This document shows positions 24,324 through 33,797 of a stretch of DNA of 64,000 nucleotides, piece by piece (within the stretch, counting starts at the first letter, position 1; each line of letters begins with the position of its first letter). Source of the DNA: Streptomyces viridochromogenes DSM 40736 (GTDB lineage: Bacteria; Actinomycetota; Actinomycetes; Streptomycetales; Streptomycetaceae); the NCBI RefSeq assembly GCF_000158955.1, contig NZ_GG657757.1, positions 5,386,989 through 5,450,988 on the forward strand, written 5' to 3'. Position numbers and translations under genes: made by a program. The notes under the pieces are model-generated. The model was not told the DNA's origin. It saw only the letters and a program-made list of their open reading frames with translations, and ran no database searches.

Positions 24324-25826
24324 ATGACTGCAAACGTCGACGGAGTGCCCGGTAAATTCGCGACACTCGGGCTGACCTACGACGACGTGCTGCTGCTGCC
24401 GGGCGCATCCGAGGTGCTGCCGGGCGCGGTCGACACCTCGTCCCGGATCTCCCGCAACGTACGGGTCAACATCCCGCTGCTGTCGGCGGCGATGGACAAG
24501 GTGACCGAGTCCCGCCTCGCGATCGCGATGGCCCGCCTGGGTGGCGTCGGCGTGCTGCACCGCAACCTGTCGGTCGAGGACCAGGTCAACCAGGTCGACC
24601 TGGTCAAGCGGTCCGAGTCCGGCATGGTGACCGACCCCATCACGGTGCACCCGGAGGCGACCCTCGCCGAGGCGGACGCCCTGTGCGCCAAGTTCCGCAT
24701 CAGCGGCGTCCCCGTCACCGACCCGGCCGGCAAGCTGCTCGGCATCGTCACCAACCGCGACATGGCCTTCGAGACCGACCGCGGCCGCCAGGTGCGTGAC
24801 GTCATGACGCCGATGCCGCTGGTCACCGGCAAGGTCGGCATCTCCGGTGTCGACGCCATGGAACTGCTGCGCCGCCACAAGATCGAGAAGCTGCCGCTCG
24901 TCGACGAGGCGGGCATCCTCAAGGGCCTGATCACGGTCAAGGACTTCGTCAAGGCCGAGAAGTACCCGAACGCCGCCAAGGACGCCGAGGGCCGGCTGCT
25001 GGTCGGCGCCGCGGTGGGCGCCAGCCCCGAGGCGCTGGAGCGCGCCCAGGCGCTCGCCGAGGCGGGTGTGGACTTCCTGGTCGTCGACACCTCGCACGGC
25101 CACAACAGCAACGCCCTCAGCTGGATGTCGAAGATCAAGTCCGCCGTGTCCGTCGACGTGATCGGCGGCAACGTCGCCACCCGCGACGGTGCGCAGGCCC
25201 TGATCGACGCCGGTGTCGACGGCATCAAGGTGGGCGTGGGCCCCGGCTCGATCTGCACCACGCGCGTGGTCGCCGGCATCGGCGTCCCGCAGGTCACCGC
25301 CATCTACGAGGCCTCCCTCGCCGCCCGTCCCGCGGGCATCCCGCTGATCGGCGACGGCGGTCTGCAGTACTCCGGTGACATCGGCAAGGCGCTCGCCGCC
25401 GGTGCCGACACGGTCATGCTGGGCAGCCTGCTCGCGGGCTGCGAGGAGTCGCCCGGCGAGCTGCTCTTCATCAACGGCAAGCAGTTCAAGTCCTACCGCG
25501 GCATGGGCTCGCTCGGCGCGATGCAGTCCCGCGGCCAGGCGAAGTCGTACTCCAAGGACCGCTACTTCCAGGCCGAGGTGGCCTCCGACGACAAGCTCGT
25601 GCCCGAGGGCGTCGAGGGCCAGGTGCCCTACCGCGGCCCGCTGGCCAACGTGCTGCACCAGCTCGTCGGCGGGCTGCGCCAGACCATGGGCTACGTGGGC
25701 GCGGCCACCATCGAGGAGATGGAGTCCAAGGGCCGCTTCGTCCGCATCACCTCGGCGGGCCTCAAGGAGAGCCACCCGCACGACATCCAGATGACGGTCG
25801 AGGCGCCGAACTACAGCCGTCAGTAG
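24324..25826 (+). CDS. guaB: IMP dehydrogenase
   Basis: Oxidises IMP to XMP with NAD, the committed step of GMP synthesis. The 500-residue protein has an N-terminal barrel half (LTYDDVLLLPGASEVLP), an inserted CBS-domain pair at about 95-215 (MVTDPITVHPEATLAEAD, VRDVMTPMPLVTGK) and the catalytic loop GVGPGSICTTRVVAG with the active-site Cys. The flap RYFQAEVASDDKLVPEGVEG follows. The ATG at 24324 has GGGGAAGG upstream. The product feeds GuaA, whose gene lies about 23 kb further on. Confidence 0.97.
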   Translation: MTANVDGVPGKFATLGLTYDDVLLLPGASEVLPGAVDTSSRISRNVRVNIPLLSAAMDKVTESRLAIAMARLGGVGVLHRNLSVEDQVNQVDLVKRSESGMVTDPITVHPEATLAEADALCAKFRISGVPVTDPAGKLLGIVTNRDMAFETDRGRQVRDVMTPMPLVTGKVGISGVDAMELLRRHKIEKLPLVDEAGILKGLITVKDFVKAEKYPNAAKDAEGRLLVGAAVGASPEALERAQALAEAGVDFLVVDTSHGHNSNALSWMSKIKSAVSVDVIGGNVATRDGAQALIDAGVDGIKVGVGPGSICTTRVVAGIGVPQVTAIYEASLAARPAGIPLIGDGGLQYSGDIGKALAAGADTVMLGSLLAGCEESPGELLFINGKQFKSYRGMGSLGAMQSRGQAKSYSKDRYFQAEVASDDKLVPEGVEGQVPYRGPLANVLHQLVGGLRQTMGYVGAATIEEMESKGRFVRITSAGLKESHPHDIQMTVEAPNYSRQ

Positions 25827-25931
25827 GCATCAGGCCTGATGGGGCGGCCCCGGAAGGATCCGGGGCCGCCCTCGCCATGCCCGTCGGCGATACTGGAAGA
25901 CGCTGCAACGCATCAGGGAAAGGCCACAGAC

Positions 25932-27056
25932 GTGACTGAGATCGAGATCGGGCGCGGCAAGCGCGGCCGCCGGGCGTACGCCTTCGACGACATCGCGGTC
26001 GTCCCCAGCCGCCGTACCCGGGACCCGAAGGAGGTCTCGATCGCCTGGCAGATCGACGCCTACCGATTCGAGCTGCCCTTCCTGGCCGCCCCCATGGACT
26101 CGGTCGTCTCCCCGGCCACCGCGATCCGCATCGGCGAGCTCGGCGGCCTCGGCGTGCTGAACCTCGAGGGCCTGTGGACGCGCCACGAGGACCCGCAGCC
26201 GCTGCTCGACGAGATCGCCGAACTGGACGAGGACACCGCGACCCGCCGCCTCCAGGAGATCTACGCGGCCCCCATCAAGGAGGAGCTGATCGGGCAGCGC
26301 ATCAAGGAGGTGCGCGACTCCGGCGTCGTCACCGCCGCCGCGCTCTCCCCGCAGCGCACGGCCCAGTTCTCCAAGGCCGTCGTCGACGCGGGCGTGGACA
26401 TCTTCGTCATCCGCGGTACGACGGTCTCCGCGGAGCACGTCTCCGGTTCGCACGAGCCGCTGAACCTGAAGCAGTTCATCTACGAGCTCGACGTCCCGGT
26501 GATCGTCGGCGGCTGCGCCACGTACACGGCGGCCCTGCACCTGATGCGCACGGGCGCGGCGGGTGTGCTGGTCGGCTTCGGCGGCGGCGCGGCGCACACC
26601 ACGCGCAACGTGCTGGGCATCCAGGTCCCCATGGCCACGGCGGTCGCCGACGTGGCCGCGGCCCGCCGTGACTACATGGACGAGTCCGGCGGCCGGTACG
26701 TGCACGTGATCGCGGACGGCGGTGTCGGCTGGTCCGGCGACCTGCCGAAGGCGATCGCCTGCGGCGCCGACGCGGTCATGATGGGCTCCCCGCTCGCCCG
26801 CGCGACCGACGGCCCGGGCAAGGGCCACCACTGGGGCATGGAGGCCGTGAACGAGGAGCTGCCCCGCGGCAAGAAGGTCGCCCTCGGCACGGTCGGCACC
26901 CTCGAGGAGATCCTCACGGGCCCGTCCCACACGCCCGACGGCTCGATGAACCTCTTCGGCGCCCTGCGCCGCGCCATGGCCACGACCGGCTACAGCGAGC
27001 TCAAGGAGTTCCAGCGCGTCGAGGTCACGGTGGCGGACTCGCAGCACCGGCGGTAG
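25932..27056 (+). CDS. guaB3: GuaB3-family IMP dehydrogenase-like protein (no CBS domains)
   Basis: A 374-residue IMPDH/GMP-reductase-superfamily barrel lacking the CBS insertion. It keeps the phosphate-binding IADGGVGWSGDLPKAIACGADAV region, but the catalytic loop reads VGFGGGAAHTTRNVLGI, so the active-site Cys of GSxCxTR is missing. Actinobacterial GuaB3 proteins share this form, and their enzyme activity is uncertain. GTG start at 25932 with GGGAAAGG upstream; 105 bases after guaB in the same direction, ending at a strong terminator. Confidence 0.9.
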   Translation: MTEIEIGRGKRGRRAYAFDDIAVVPSRRTRDPKEVSIAWQIDAYRFELPFLAAPMDSVVSPATAIRIGELGGLGVLNLEGLWTRHEDPQPLLDEIAELDEDTATRRLQEIYAAPIKEELIGQRIKEVRDSGVVTAAALSPQRTAQFSKAVVDAGVDIFVIRGTTVSAEHVSGSHEPLNLKQFIYELDVPVIVGGCATYTAALHLMRTGAAGVLVGFGGGAAHTTRNVLGIQVPMATAVADVAAARRDYMDESGGRYVHVIADGGVGWSGDLPKAIACGADAVMMGSPLARATDGPGKGHHWGMEAVNEELPRGKKVALGTVGTLEEILTGPSHTPDGSMNLFGALRRAMATTGYSELKEFQRVEVTVADSQHRR

Positions 27057-27071
27057 GCCTCAAGGTCTGGG

Positions 27072-27114
27072 AAAGGGCCGGTCGCTCCCCTGCGGGTGGG
27101 GTGACCGGCCCTTT
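27072..27114 (+). terminator. intrinsic terminator after guaB3
   Basis: AAAGGGCCGGTC (27072-27083) and GACCGGCCCTTT (27103-27114) form a 12-bp perfect stem ending in a T4 run (27112-27115). This is the most classical rho-independent terminator in the window. The remaining bases to 27341 hold nothing I can support. Confidence 0.88.
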
Positions 27115-27341
27115 TGCGTGCCCGGGGGTGCGTTGGGCGGGGCTCCGGAGGAGGTGTGTCTTGTGGATCTACGGGCGATGAGCGGCCACCCCTACGAAAC
27201 CTGGGGGTGGACACTCCGTGAATCGCCCGGAGCCCGCTGCGGTGGCCACTGCGGTGGGCTCCACCTGGTTCCGTAAGGTACCCGCGCCGTGCGCCGCATG
27301 CCCCCTCCCTCAGAGGTTCACTCACCCGACGCGCGCCCCCC

Positions 27342-28550
27342 TCACAACCGATGCGCCGCCCCCGCAGGCGTCGCCCCCCGCGTGTCCAGCAGCAGCTGCG
27401 CCTTCACCGACAGGCCGTGGAGGTCGTAGGTGCGGTGCTGCTGGAGGAGGATGGTCAGGTCCGCGTCGGCGGCCGCCTCGTAGAGGGAGTCCGCGCGGGG
27501 GACGGGGCGGTCGAGGACGCTCCACTCGGGGACGTACGGGTCGTGGTAGCTGACCGAGGCGCCCAGTTCCATCAGACGCAGCGCGACCTCCTGGGCGGGG
27601 GTGTCGTACAGGTCGGCGAGGTCGGGCTTGTAGGTGACGCCCAGCAGCAGCACGCGCGCACCGCGGGCCGACTTGCCGTGCTCGTTGAGGAGCGCGGCGG
27701 CGCGCTGGACGACGTAGCCGGGCATACGGCTGTTGACCTGCTGGGCGAGTTCCACCATGCGCAGGGTGCGGCCGCCGTGCGCGGTCAGGTCCTGCGGGAC
27801 GGTGTGGCCGCCGACGCCGGGGCCGGGACGGAAGGCCTCGAACCCGAAGGGCTTGGTCTCCGCGCACCGGACGACGTCCCACAGGTCGACGCCCAGGTCG
27901 TGACAGAGGACGGCCATCTCGTTCACGAGGGCGATGTTCACGTGCCGGTAGTTGGCCTCCAGCACCTGCACGGTCTCCGCTTCCCGGGGTCCACGCGCGC
28001 GTACCACCTTGTCGGTCAGCCGTCCGTAGAAGGCGGCGGCCGACTCGGTGCAGGCCGGCGTGAGGCCGCCGATGACCTTGGGGGTGTTGGCGGGGGTGAA
28101 GTCACGGTTGCCGGGGTCGACGCGGCTGGGGGAGTAGGCCAGGTGGAAGTCGCGGCCGGCCAGCAGACCCGATCCCTCTTCGAGGAGGGTGCGCAGGAAT
28201 TCCTCAGTCGTCCCCGGGTACACAGGTGACTCCAGGATCACCGTCGTGTGGGGGCGCAGGTGAGCGGACAGAGTACGGGCGGCGGCCTCCACCTGCGCGA
28301 GGTCGAGCCCGCCGCCCGCGGCTCGCGGGGTCGGCGCGCAGATGACCGCGGTGCGCACCCGGCCGAGCTCGGCGGCGTTCGTGGTGGGCCTGAAGCCCGC
28401 GGAGAGCATCCGGCGCTGTTCGGCGGGGCTGAGGGAGCCGGCCTCCGGGCCGGTCCGGTAGCCGATGGTGGGGATGCCGGCGGCGACGGCGGCCTGGGCC
28501 AGGGGCAGGCCGTACGGTCCGAGTCCGATGACGGCGAGATCTGCGGGCAT
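27342..28550 (-). CDS. UDP-glucose/UDP-ManNAc dehydrogenase-family protein lacking the catalytic Cys
   Basis: A 402-residue member of the UDP-sugar 6-dehydrogenase family. The NAD-binding motif is IGLGPYGLPLA (residues 8-18). The central domain keeps EANYRHVNIALVNEMAVLC and the ETKPFGF stretch. The motif that normally reads GGHC(I/F)PxD is GVGGHTVPQD here, with Thr250 in the place of the catalytic cysteine while the Asp254 is kept. The C-terminal UDP-binding domain is complete (VLLLGVTYKPDLADLYDTPA). So the fold is intact but four-electron oxidation through a thioester is not expected. ATG at 28550 with AAGGACGG upstream; divergent from glpD. Confidence 0.85.
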   Translation of the reverse strand: MPADLAVIGLGPYGLPLAQAAVAAGIPTIGYRTGPEAGSLSPAEQRRMLSAGFRPTTNAAELGRVRTAVICAPTPRAAGGGLDLAQVEAAARTLSAHLRPHTTVILESPVYPGTTEEFLRTLLEEGSGLLAGRDFHLAYSPSRVDPGNRDFTPANTPKVIGGLTPACTESAAAFYGRLTDKVVRARGPREAETVQVLEANYRHVNIALVNEMAVLCHDLGVDLWDVVRCAETKPFGFEAFRPGPGVGGHTVPQDLTAHGGRTLRMVELAQQVNSRMPGYVVQRAAALLNEHGKSARGARVLLLGVTYKPDLADLYDTPAQEVALRLMELGASVSYHDPYVPEWSVLDRPVPRADSLYEAAADADLTILLQQHRTYDLHGLSVKAQLLLDTRGATPAGAAHRL

Positions 28551-28599
28551 GGCGTGGCCGTCCTTCCCGATAGCCGAAGTGGGACAGGTGCGCAAGCCC

Positions 28600-28608
28600 T
28601 GTGGACAA
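28600..28608 (-). promoter_or_regulatory. DnaA box
   Basis: TGTGGACAA is the reverse complement of the Streptomyces DnaA-box consensus TTGTCCACA. It lies in the divergent intergenic region between the dehydrogenase homologue and glpD, far from any replication-origin genes. Confidence 0.6.
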
Positions 28609-28695
28609 GACGGGCGAGTGCAATGTCAGACTAGGAGTAAATATGACCGTTATGCGGCATTGCCCCGCCGAGTTTCGGTGAGTGTTCCGTGAGCG

Positions 28696-28704
28696 TTGTC
28701 CACA
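28696..28704 (+). promoter_or_regulatory. DnaA box
   Basis: TTGTCCACA is a perfect consensus box, opposite in orientation to the box at 28600-28608. With one further base on each side the two form a 10-bp inverted repeat, CTGTGGACAA...TTGTCCACAG. Confidence 0.6.
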
Positions 28705-28822
28705 GGCTGACGGCCCGTGGTGGCTGAAGTCGGGCAACCCGGTCAGAATTTGGGCATGGGGGGTACGGACGGGGTCTCACCCGACGGGTGCGGCCGGCGC
28801 GACCGATGAGCGGGAGGCAGCG

Positions 28823-30533
28823 GTGAGGACAGCGACACTCGGGCCGGCGCAGCGCGCCGAGTCACTCGCATCTATGGCCGAGCGCGAGCTGGACGTGCTG
28901 GTGGTGGGCGCAGGCGTGGTCGGTGCCGGCACCGCCCTCGACGCCGCGACCCGGGGCCTGTCCACGGGGCTGGTCGAGGCGCGTGACTGGGCCTCGGGCA
29001 CCTCCAGCCGGTCCAGCAAGCTGATCCACGGCGGCCTGCGCTACCTGGAGATGCTCGACTTCGCGCTCGTACGAGAGGCCCTGAAGGAACGCGGCCTGCT
29101 GCTGGAGCGGCTCGCCCCGCATCTGGTGAAACCCGTGCCCTTCCTGTACCCGTTGCAGCACAAAGGGCTGGGAGCGCCTGTACGCCGGCTCGGGGCGTCG
29201 CGCTTGTACGACGCCATGTCCATGGCCCGCGGCCATGGCCGGGGCCTGCCGATGCACCGCCACCTGACCCGCTCTCACGCCCTGCGCGTGGCGCCCTGCT
29301 TGAAAGAAGGACGCGCTCGTCGGGGCACTGCAGTACTACGACGCCCAGATGGACGACGCCCGCTACGTGGCGACCCTGGTGCGCACGGCGGTGGCGTACG
29401 GCGCACAGGCGGCCAACCGTGCGCCCGTGACCGGCTTCCTGCGCGAGGGCGAGCGGGTCGTCGGCGCGAGGGTGCAGGACGTCGAGGGAGGCGGGGAGTA
29501 CGAGGTCCGCGCCAAGCAGGTCGTCAACGCGACCGGAGTGTGGACGGACGACACACAGGCCATGGTCGGAGAGCGCGGCCAGTTCCACGTCCGGGCGTCC
29601 AAGGGCATCCACCTGGTCGTGCCGCGCGACCGCATCCACTCCACGACCGGGCTCATCCTGCGCACGGAGAAGTCCGTGCTGTTCGTCATACCCTGGGGCC
29701 GGCACTGGATCATCGGAACGACCGACACCGAGTGGGACCTCGACAAGGCGCACCCGGCCGCCTCCAGCGCGGACATCGACTACCTGCTGGAACACGTCAA
29801 CTCGGTGCTCGCGGTGCCCCTCACCAGGGACGACGTCGAGGGCGTGTACGCGGGGCTGCGCCCCCTGCTCGCGGGCGAGTCGGACGCCACCAGCAAGCTG
29901 TCGCGCGAGCACACCGTGGCGCATACCGTTCCCGGGCTGGTCGTCGTGGCGGGCGGCAAGTACACGACGTACCGGGTCATGGCCAAGGACGCGGTGGACG
30001 CGGCGGTGCACGGGCTCGACATGCGGGTCGCCGAGTGTGTCACCGAGGAGGTGCCGCTGCTGGGGGCCGAGGGCTACCCGGCGCTGTGGAACGCGCGGGC
30101 CAGGATCGCCGCCCGGACCGGCCTCCACGTGGTGCGGGTGGAACACCTGCTGAACCGGTACGGGGCGATGGCCGAGGAGCTCCTCGAGCTCATCGTCGAC
30201 GATCCGTCGCTGGGCAAGCCCCTGCCGGCGGCCGACGACTATCTGCGCGCCGAGATCGCCTACGCGGCCTCGCACGAGGGGGCACGGCATCTGGACGACG
30301 TACTGACCCGGCGCACCCGCATCTCGATCGAGACCTTCGACCGGGGCACCCGCAGCGCCCGCGACGCCGCCGAGCTGATGGCACCGGTCCTGGGCTGGGA
30401 CAAGGACCAGATCGAGCGCGAGGTCCAGCACTACGAGAAGCGGGTGGAGGCCGAACGGGAGTCGCAGCGCCAGCCGGACGACCTCACGGCGGACGCGGCG
30501 CGGCTGGGGGCGCCGGACATCGTGCCGTTGTAG
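28823..30533 (+). pseudogene. glpD: glycerol-3-phosphate dehydrogenase, frameshifted by one base
   Basis: An FAD-dependent membrane enzyme oxidising glycerol-3-phosphate to DHAP. The N-terminal part (GTG at 28823 with GGAGG upstream) reads LDVLVVGAGVVGAGTALDAA, then SSKLIHGGLRYLE, and ends in the correct frame at LRVAPCLK near 29305. From there the correct reading continues one frame over, with YYDAQMDDARYVATLVR, GIHLVVPRDRI, GRHWIIGTTDTEWDLDK and GGKYTTYRVMAKDAVD to the stop at 30533. One extra A in the AAA at 29303-29305 explains the break: TTGAAAGAAGG where TTGAAGAAGG would keep the frame. The rest is uncorrupted, so this is a very recent mutation or a sequencing error. Confidence 0.88.
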
Positions 30534-30561
30534 GCACCCCCGTCGCAGGCGCCCTGCGCCG

Positions 30562-31605
30562 TCACGAGGCGCGCGGGCAGAACTCGGCCGCGAGCACCTC
30601 GGCTTCGAGTTCCGGGTCCGATATCGCGTCCGTGTTCACGCGGAGGGTGAGGACCCGTCGGCCGTCGGCGGTGCCCGCGACGCGCACATAGCTGCCGGAT
30701 ATGTAGCCGTTGTGGCCCCACACCGTGGTGCCGCACGGCAGTCTCTCGGGGAACAGGCCCATGCCGTACGCGCCGTGTGAGGCACGGGTGTCGCGCATCT
30801 CGCGCAGCCGGCGCGGGGGCAGCAGCCGGCCGCCGAGCAGGGCCGCGTAGAAGCGGTCCAGATCGGCGAGCGTGGTCACCAACTCGCCCGCGGCCCCGGC
30901 CACGCGCGGGTCGAGCGAGGTGACGTCGTGTCCGTCGGAGTCGTAGGCGCGGCCGTGCGGGGACGGCAGTGAGGAGCGGGATCCGGGGAACGAGGTGCCC
31001 GTCAGACGCAGCGGGGTGAGGATGCGGCGCTCGGTCTCCGTGGCGTACGAGTGGCCGGTGACCTGCTGGACGACCAGGCCCAGCAGGACGTAGTTGGTGT
31101 TGGAGTAGGAGAAGCGGCCTGGTGTGCCCGGAGGATGGGTGACCGCGATCCGTACGGCCTCACGGGGGGTGACGGGCGCTCTTCCGCGGGTGTCCGCGGT
31201 GAAGTCGTACAGGCCGCTGGTGTGGGTGAGCAGGGAACGCAGGGTCAGCGCGCGGCCGTCGTTGCCCGCTCCCCGCACCAGGCCCGGCAGGTGCTCCGCC
31301 ACCGTGTCGGACAGCGACAGCCGGTGCTCGGCGGCCAGTTGCAGCACCACCGTCGCGATGAACGTCTTCGTGACGCTGCCGGCGCGGAAGTGGTCCGACC
31401 GGGCGATTCCCCGCCCGGCGTGGGCATAGCGGGTGGTACTCCCCTCGCGGGCCAGCAGGGCCGCGGCGGGAGCTCCGCCCCGGGTCACCAGCAGCGGGAG
31501 CACCGCGTCCGCGGGCCGCGCCGGGAGGGCCGAGGAGTCGGCCTGGGGCAGGCCGAGGAGGGCGAGGGCCACAGGCAGCGCCAGCAATGTCCGAAACGGC
31601 GGCAT
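30562..31605 (-). CDS. secreted serine hydrolase (class C beta-lactamase / D,D-peptidase fold)
   Basis: A 347-residue exported protein of the beta-lactamase/PBP4* family. A signal peptide covers about residues 1-26 (FRTLLALPVALALLGLP). The three penicillin-recognising motifs are present: SVTK (S-x-x-K, near residue 82), YSN in RFSYSNTNYV, and HNG in VWGHNGYISGS. Likely activity is D-alanyl-D-alanine carboxypeptidase or esterase outside the cell. The ATG at 31605 is chosen for the GGGAGGAGG in front of it. It converges with glpD and is divergent from the first kinase gene. Confidence 0.9.
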   Translation of the reverse strand: MPPFRTLLALPVALALLGLPQADSSALPARPADAVLPLLVTRGGAPAAALLAREGSTTRYAHAGRGIARSDHFRAGSVTKTFIATVVLQLAAEHRLSLSDTVAEHLPGLVRGAGNDGRALTLRSLLTHTSGLYDFTADTRGRAPVTPREAVRIAVTHPPGTPGRFSYSNTNYVLLGLVVQQVTGHSYATETERRILTPLRLTGTSFPGSRSSLPSPHGRAYDSDGHDVTSLDPRVAGAAGELVTTLADLDRFYAALLGGRLLPPRRLREMRDTRASHGAYGMGLFPERLPCGTTVWGHNGYISGSYVRVAGTADGRRVLTLRVNTDAISDPELEAEVLAAEFCPRAS

Positions 31606-31754
31606 GCGGCCTCCTCCCTGGTCCGGGCCCATCATGCAAGGTGGCGCCGGGCGTGCCGCACCCGGGTTCCCGGTGGGCGGGCCCCAGGGCGCTGGGCACT
31701 TGTCGGGTGAGAGACAATGGAGGCTCTGTCAGGGCGGGTTGTATGAGGGGACGC

Positions 31755-33797
31755 ATGTCGGAGGCGGAGCGGGCGGGCACATCCCGTCAGGACACTCGTC
31801 AGGACAACAGGGATCGTCTCCTCGCGGAGCGATACCGGCTCGGCGAGGTGCTCGGCCGGGGAGGCATGGGCACGGTGTGGCGGGCCCAGGACGAGACCCT
31901 GGGACGGACGGTCGCCGTCAAGGAACTGCGGTTCCCGTCGAACATCGACGAGGAGGAGAAGCGGCGGCTGATCACGCGGACGCTGCGCGAGGCCAAGGCG
32001 ATCGCGCGGATCCGCAACAACAGCGCCGTGACGGTCTTCGACGTCGTCCAGGAGGACGACCGGCCCTGGATCGTGATGGAACTCGTCGAGGGCAAGTCGC
32101 TCGCCGAGGTCATCCGGGAGGACGGCCTCCTCGAACCGAAGCGCGCCGCCGAGGTCGGGCTGGCCGTCCTGGACGTGCTGCGGTCCGCGCACCGCGAGGG
32201 CATCCTGCACCGCGACGTGAAGCCGTCGAACGTGCTGATCGCCGAGGACGGCCGGGTCGTGCTCACCGACTTCGGGATCGCCCAGGTCGAGGGCGACCCG
32301 TCCATCACCTCGACCGGCATGCTCGTCGGAGCGCCCTCCTACATCTCCCCGGAGCGGGCGCGCGGGCACAAGCCCGGCCCGGCGGCCGACCTGTGGTCGC
32401 TCGGCGGGCTGCTGTACGCGGCGGTGGAGGGCGCGCCGCCGTACGACAAGGGGTCGGCCATAGCGACTCTCACGGCCGTGATGACCGAGCCGCTGGAGGA
32501 GCCCAAGAACGCGGGCCCGCTGGCGGACGTCATCCGCGGCCTGCTCACCAAGGATCCCGCCGAGCGGCTCGACGACGCGGGCGCCCGCGCCATGCTGAAC
32601 TCGGTCCTCCACGCGCCCGAGCGGGCCGAGCCGGAGCCGCTCGACGCGACGAAGGTCGTGCCGCTGCCGGCGCAGCCGGACCGCTCCTCGCGCAAGGGGA
32701 GTTCGGCGGGCGCCGGGAGCAAGCGGGGCGAGGAGGCCGGGGAGCGGTTGCGCGGGGCGTTGCGTTCCGTGCGCAAGGCCGCGGCGGGAACGGCCGGGGC
32801 GTCGGCCGCCGCCCGTGCCGAGGCCGAGAGCGGTACGGCGTCGTCCAGGTCCGACGGCGGGACGGGCCGGGCCGGGACCGCCGGCGCGTCCGCGGCCAAG
32901 CCCGGACCGGGGACGACCTCGGGTGCGGCTGCCGGTGCCGGTGCCGGTGAGCACAGTGCGCAGGAGGCGAAGACGGCCTCCGGGGGCCGCAGTTCCGGAT
33001 GGCCCGTGGTGCCGCCGCCGGACCTGCCGCCGAGGCCCGTGCCGAGGGCGCCGCTCACCGACGTGGTGCCACGGCGCACCCTGCTGATCATCGCGGTGGT
33101 CGTGGCGCTCGCCGTGGTCGGCACCGTGCTCGCCGTCGTCCTCAGCGGGGACGACAAGGGCTCGAAGGGTGCCGCCGGCCAGAAGAACGGCGGCAGGACC
33201 GTCGCCACCGCGTCGAGCGGCGCCGACACCAAGCGCGACGAGAGCGACGGCACGCGCACCGACAACGCGGCGTCGCCGCCCGAGGAGTCGGCCCCCTCCT
33301 CGAACGGCACGCCGACGGGCGGGTCTTCGGGCGAGTCGGAGGGCGGGTCCGCCGGGAAGGGCACCGCGGCCGAGTCGACGCACCAGGGGAACCAGGGGTA
33401 CTCGATCGGCCTGCCCAAGGGATGGAAGTTCCAGTCCACGGGTGCCGCCGGCGACCGGTTCACCGGGCCCGACGGGCAGAAGCTCCTCATCGCCTGGACG
33501 TCCACGCCCAAGGGCGACCCGGTGGCGGACTGGAAGAACCAGGAGCGCTACATGCAGCGCGCGCAGTACCGGAAGATCCGCATAGAGAAGGTGGCCTACC
33601 GCGGCTGGAACACGGCCGACTGGGAGTTCACCTACGCCGACGGCGGCACCCGGTACCGGACCATCGACCGGGGTTTCGTCGTCGACGACCGGCAGGGCTA
33701 CGCGCTGATGTACACGGCGAAGGCGGCCGACTGGAGCGGTGAGCTGCGCAAGGCGGCGTGGCGGACGCTGACGAAGACCTTCGAACCCAAGTCCTGA
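31755..33797 (+). CDS. transmembrane Ser/Thr protein kinase (array member 1)
   Basis: A PknB-like receptor kinase of about 680 residues. The kinase domain (about 25-290) is complete: G-loop LGRGGMGTVW, beta3 Lys in VAVKEL, HRDVKPSNVL, DFG, and ISPERARGH in the APE place. A long Ala/Gly/Ser linker leads to one transmembrane helix near residue 440 (LLIIAVVVALAVVGTVLAVV). The extracellular part has a low-complexity stalk and a domain starting GYSIGLPKGWKF and ending near YALMYTAKAADW. A related domain recurs in kinases 2, 3 and 5. ATG at 31755 is chosen; 31743 is an in-frame alternative. The ligand and targets are unknown. Confidence 0.93.
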   Translation: MSEAERAGTSRQDTRQDNRDRLLAERYRLGEVLGRGGMGTVWRAQDETLGRTVAVKELRFPSNIDEEEKRRLITRTLREAKAIARIRNNSAVTVFDVVQEDDRPWIVMELVEGKSLAEVIREDGLLEPKRAAEVGLAVLDVLRSAHREGILHRDVKPSNVLIAEDGRVVLTDFGIAQVEGDPSITSTGMLVGAPSYISPERARGHKPGPAADLWSLGGLLYAAVEGAPPYDKGSAIATLTAVMTEPLEEPKNAGPLADVIRGLLTKDPAERLDDAGARAMLNSVLHAPERAEPEPLDATKVVPLPAQPDRSSRKGSSAGAGSKRGEEAGERLRGALRSVRKAAAGTAGASAAARAEAESGTASSRSDGGTGRAGTAGASAAKPGPGTTSGAAAGAGAGEHSAQEAKTASGGRSSGWPVVPPPDLPPRPVPRAPLTDVVPRRTLLIIAVVVALAVVGTVLAVVLSGDDKGSKGAAGQKNGGRTVATASSGADTKRDESDGTRTDNAASPPEESAPSSNGTPTGGSSGESEGGSAGKGTAAESTHQGNQGYSIGLPKGWKFQSTGAAGDRFTGPDGQKLLIAWTSTPKGDPVADWKNQERYMQRAQYRKIRIEKVAYRGWNTADWEFTYADGGTRYRTIDRGFVVDDRQGYALMYTAKAADWSGELRKAAWRTLTKTFEPKS

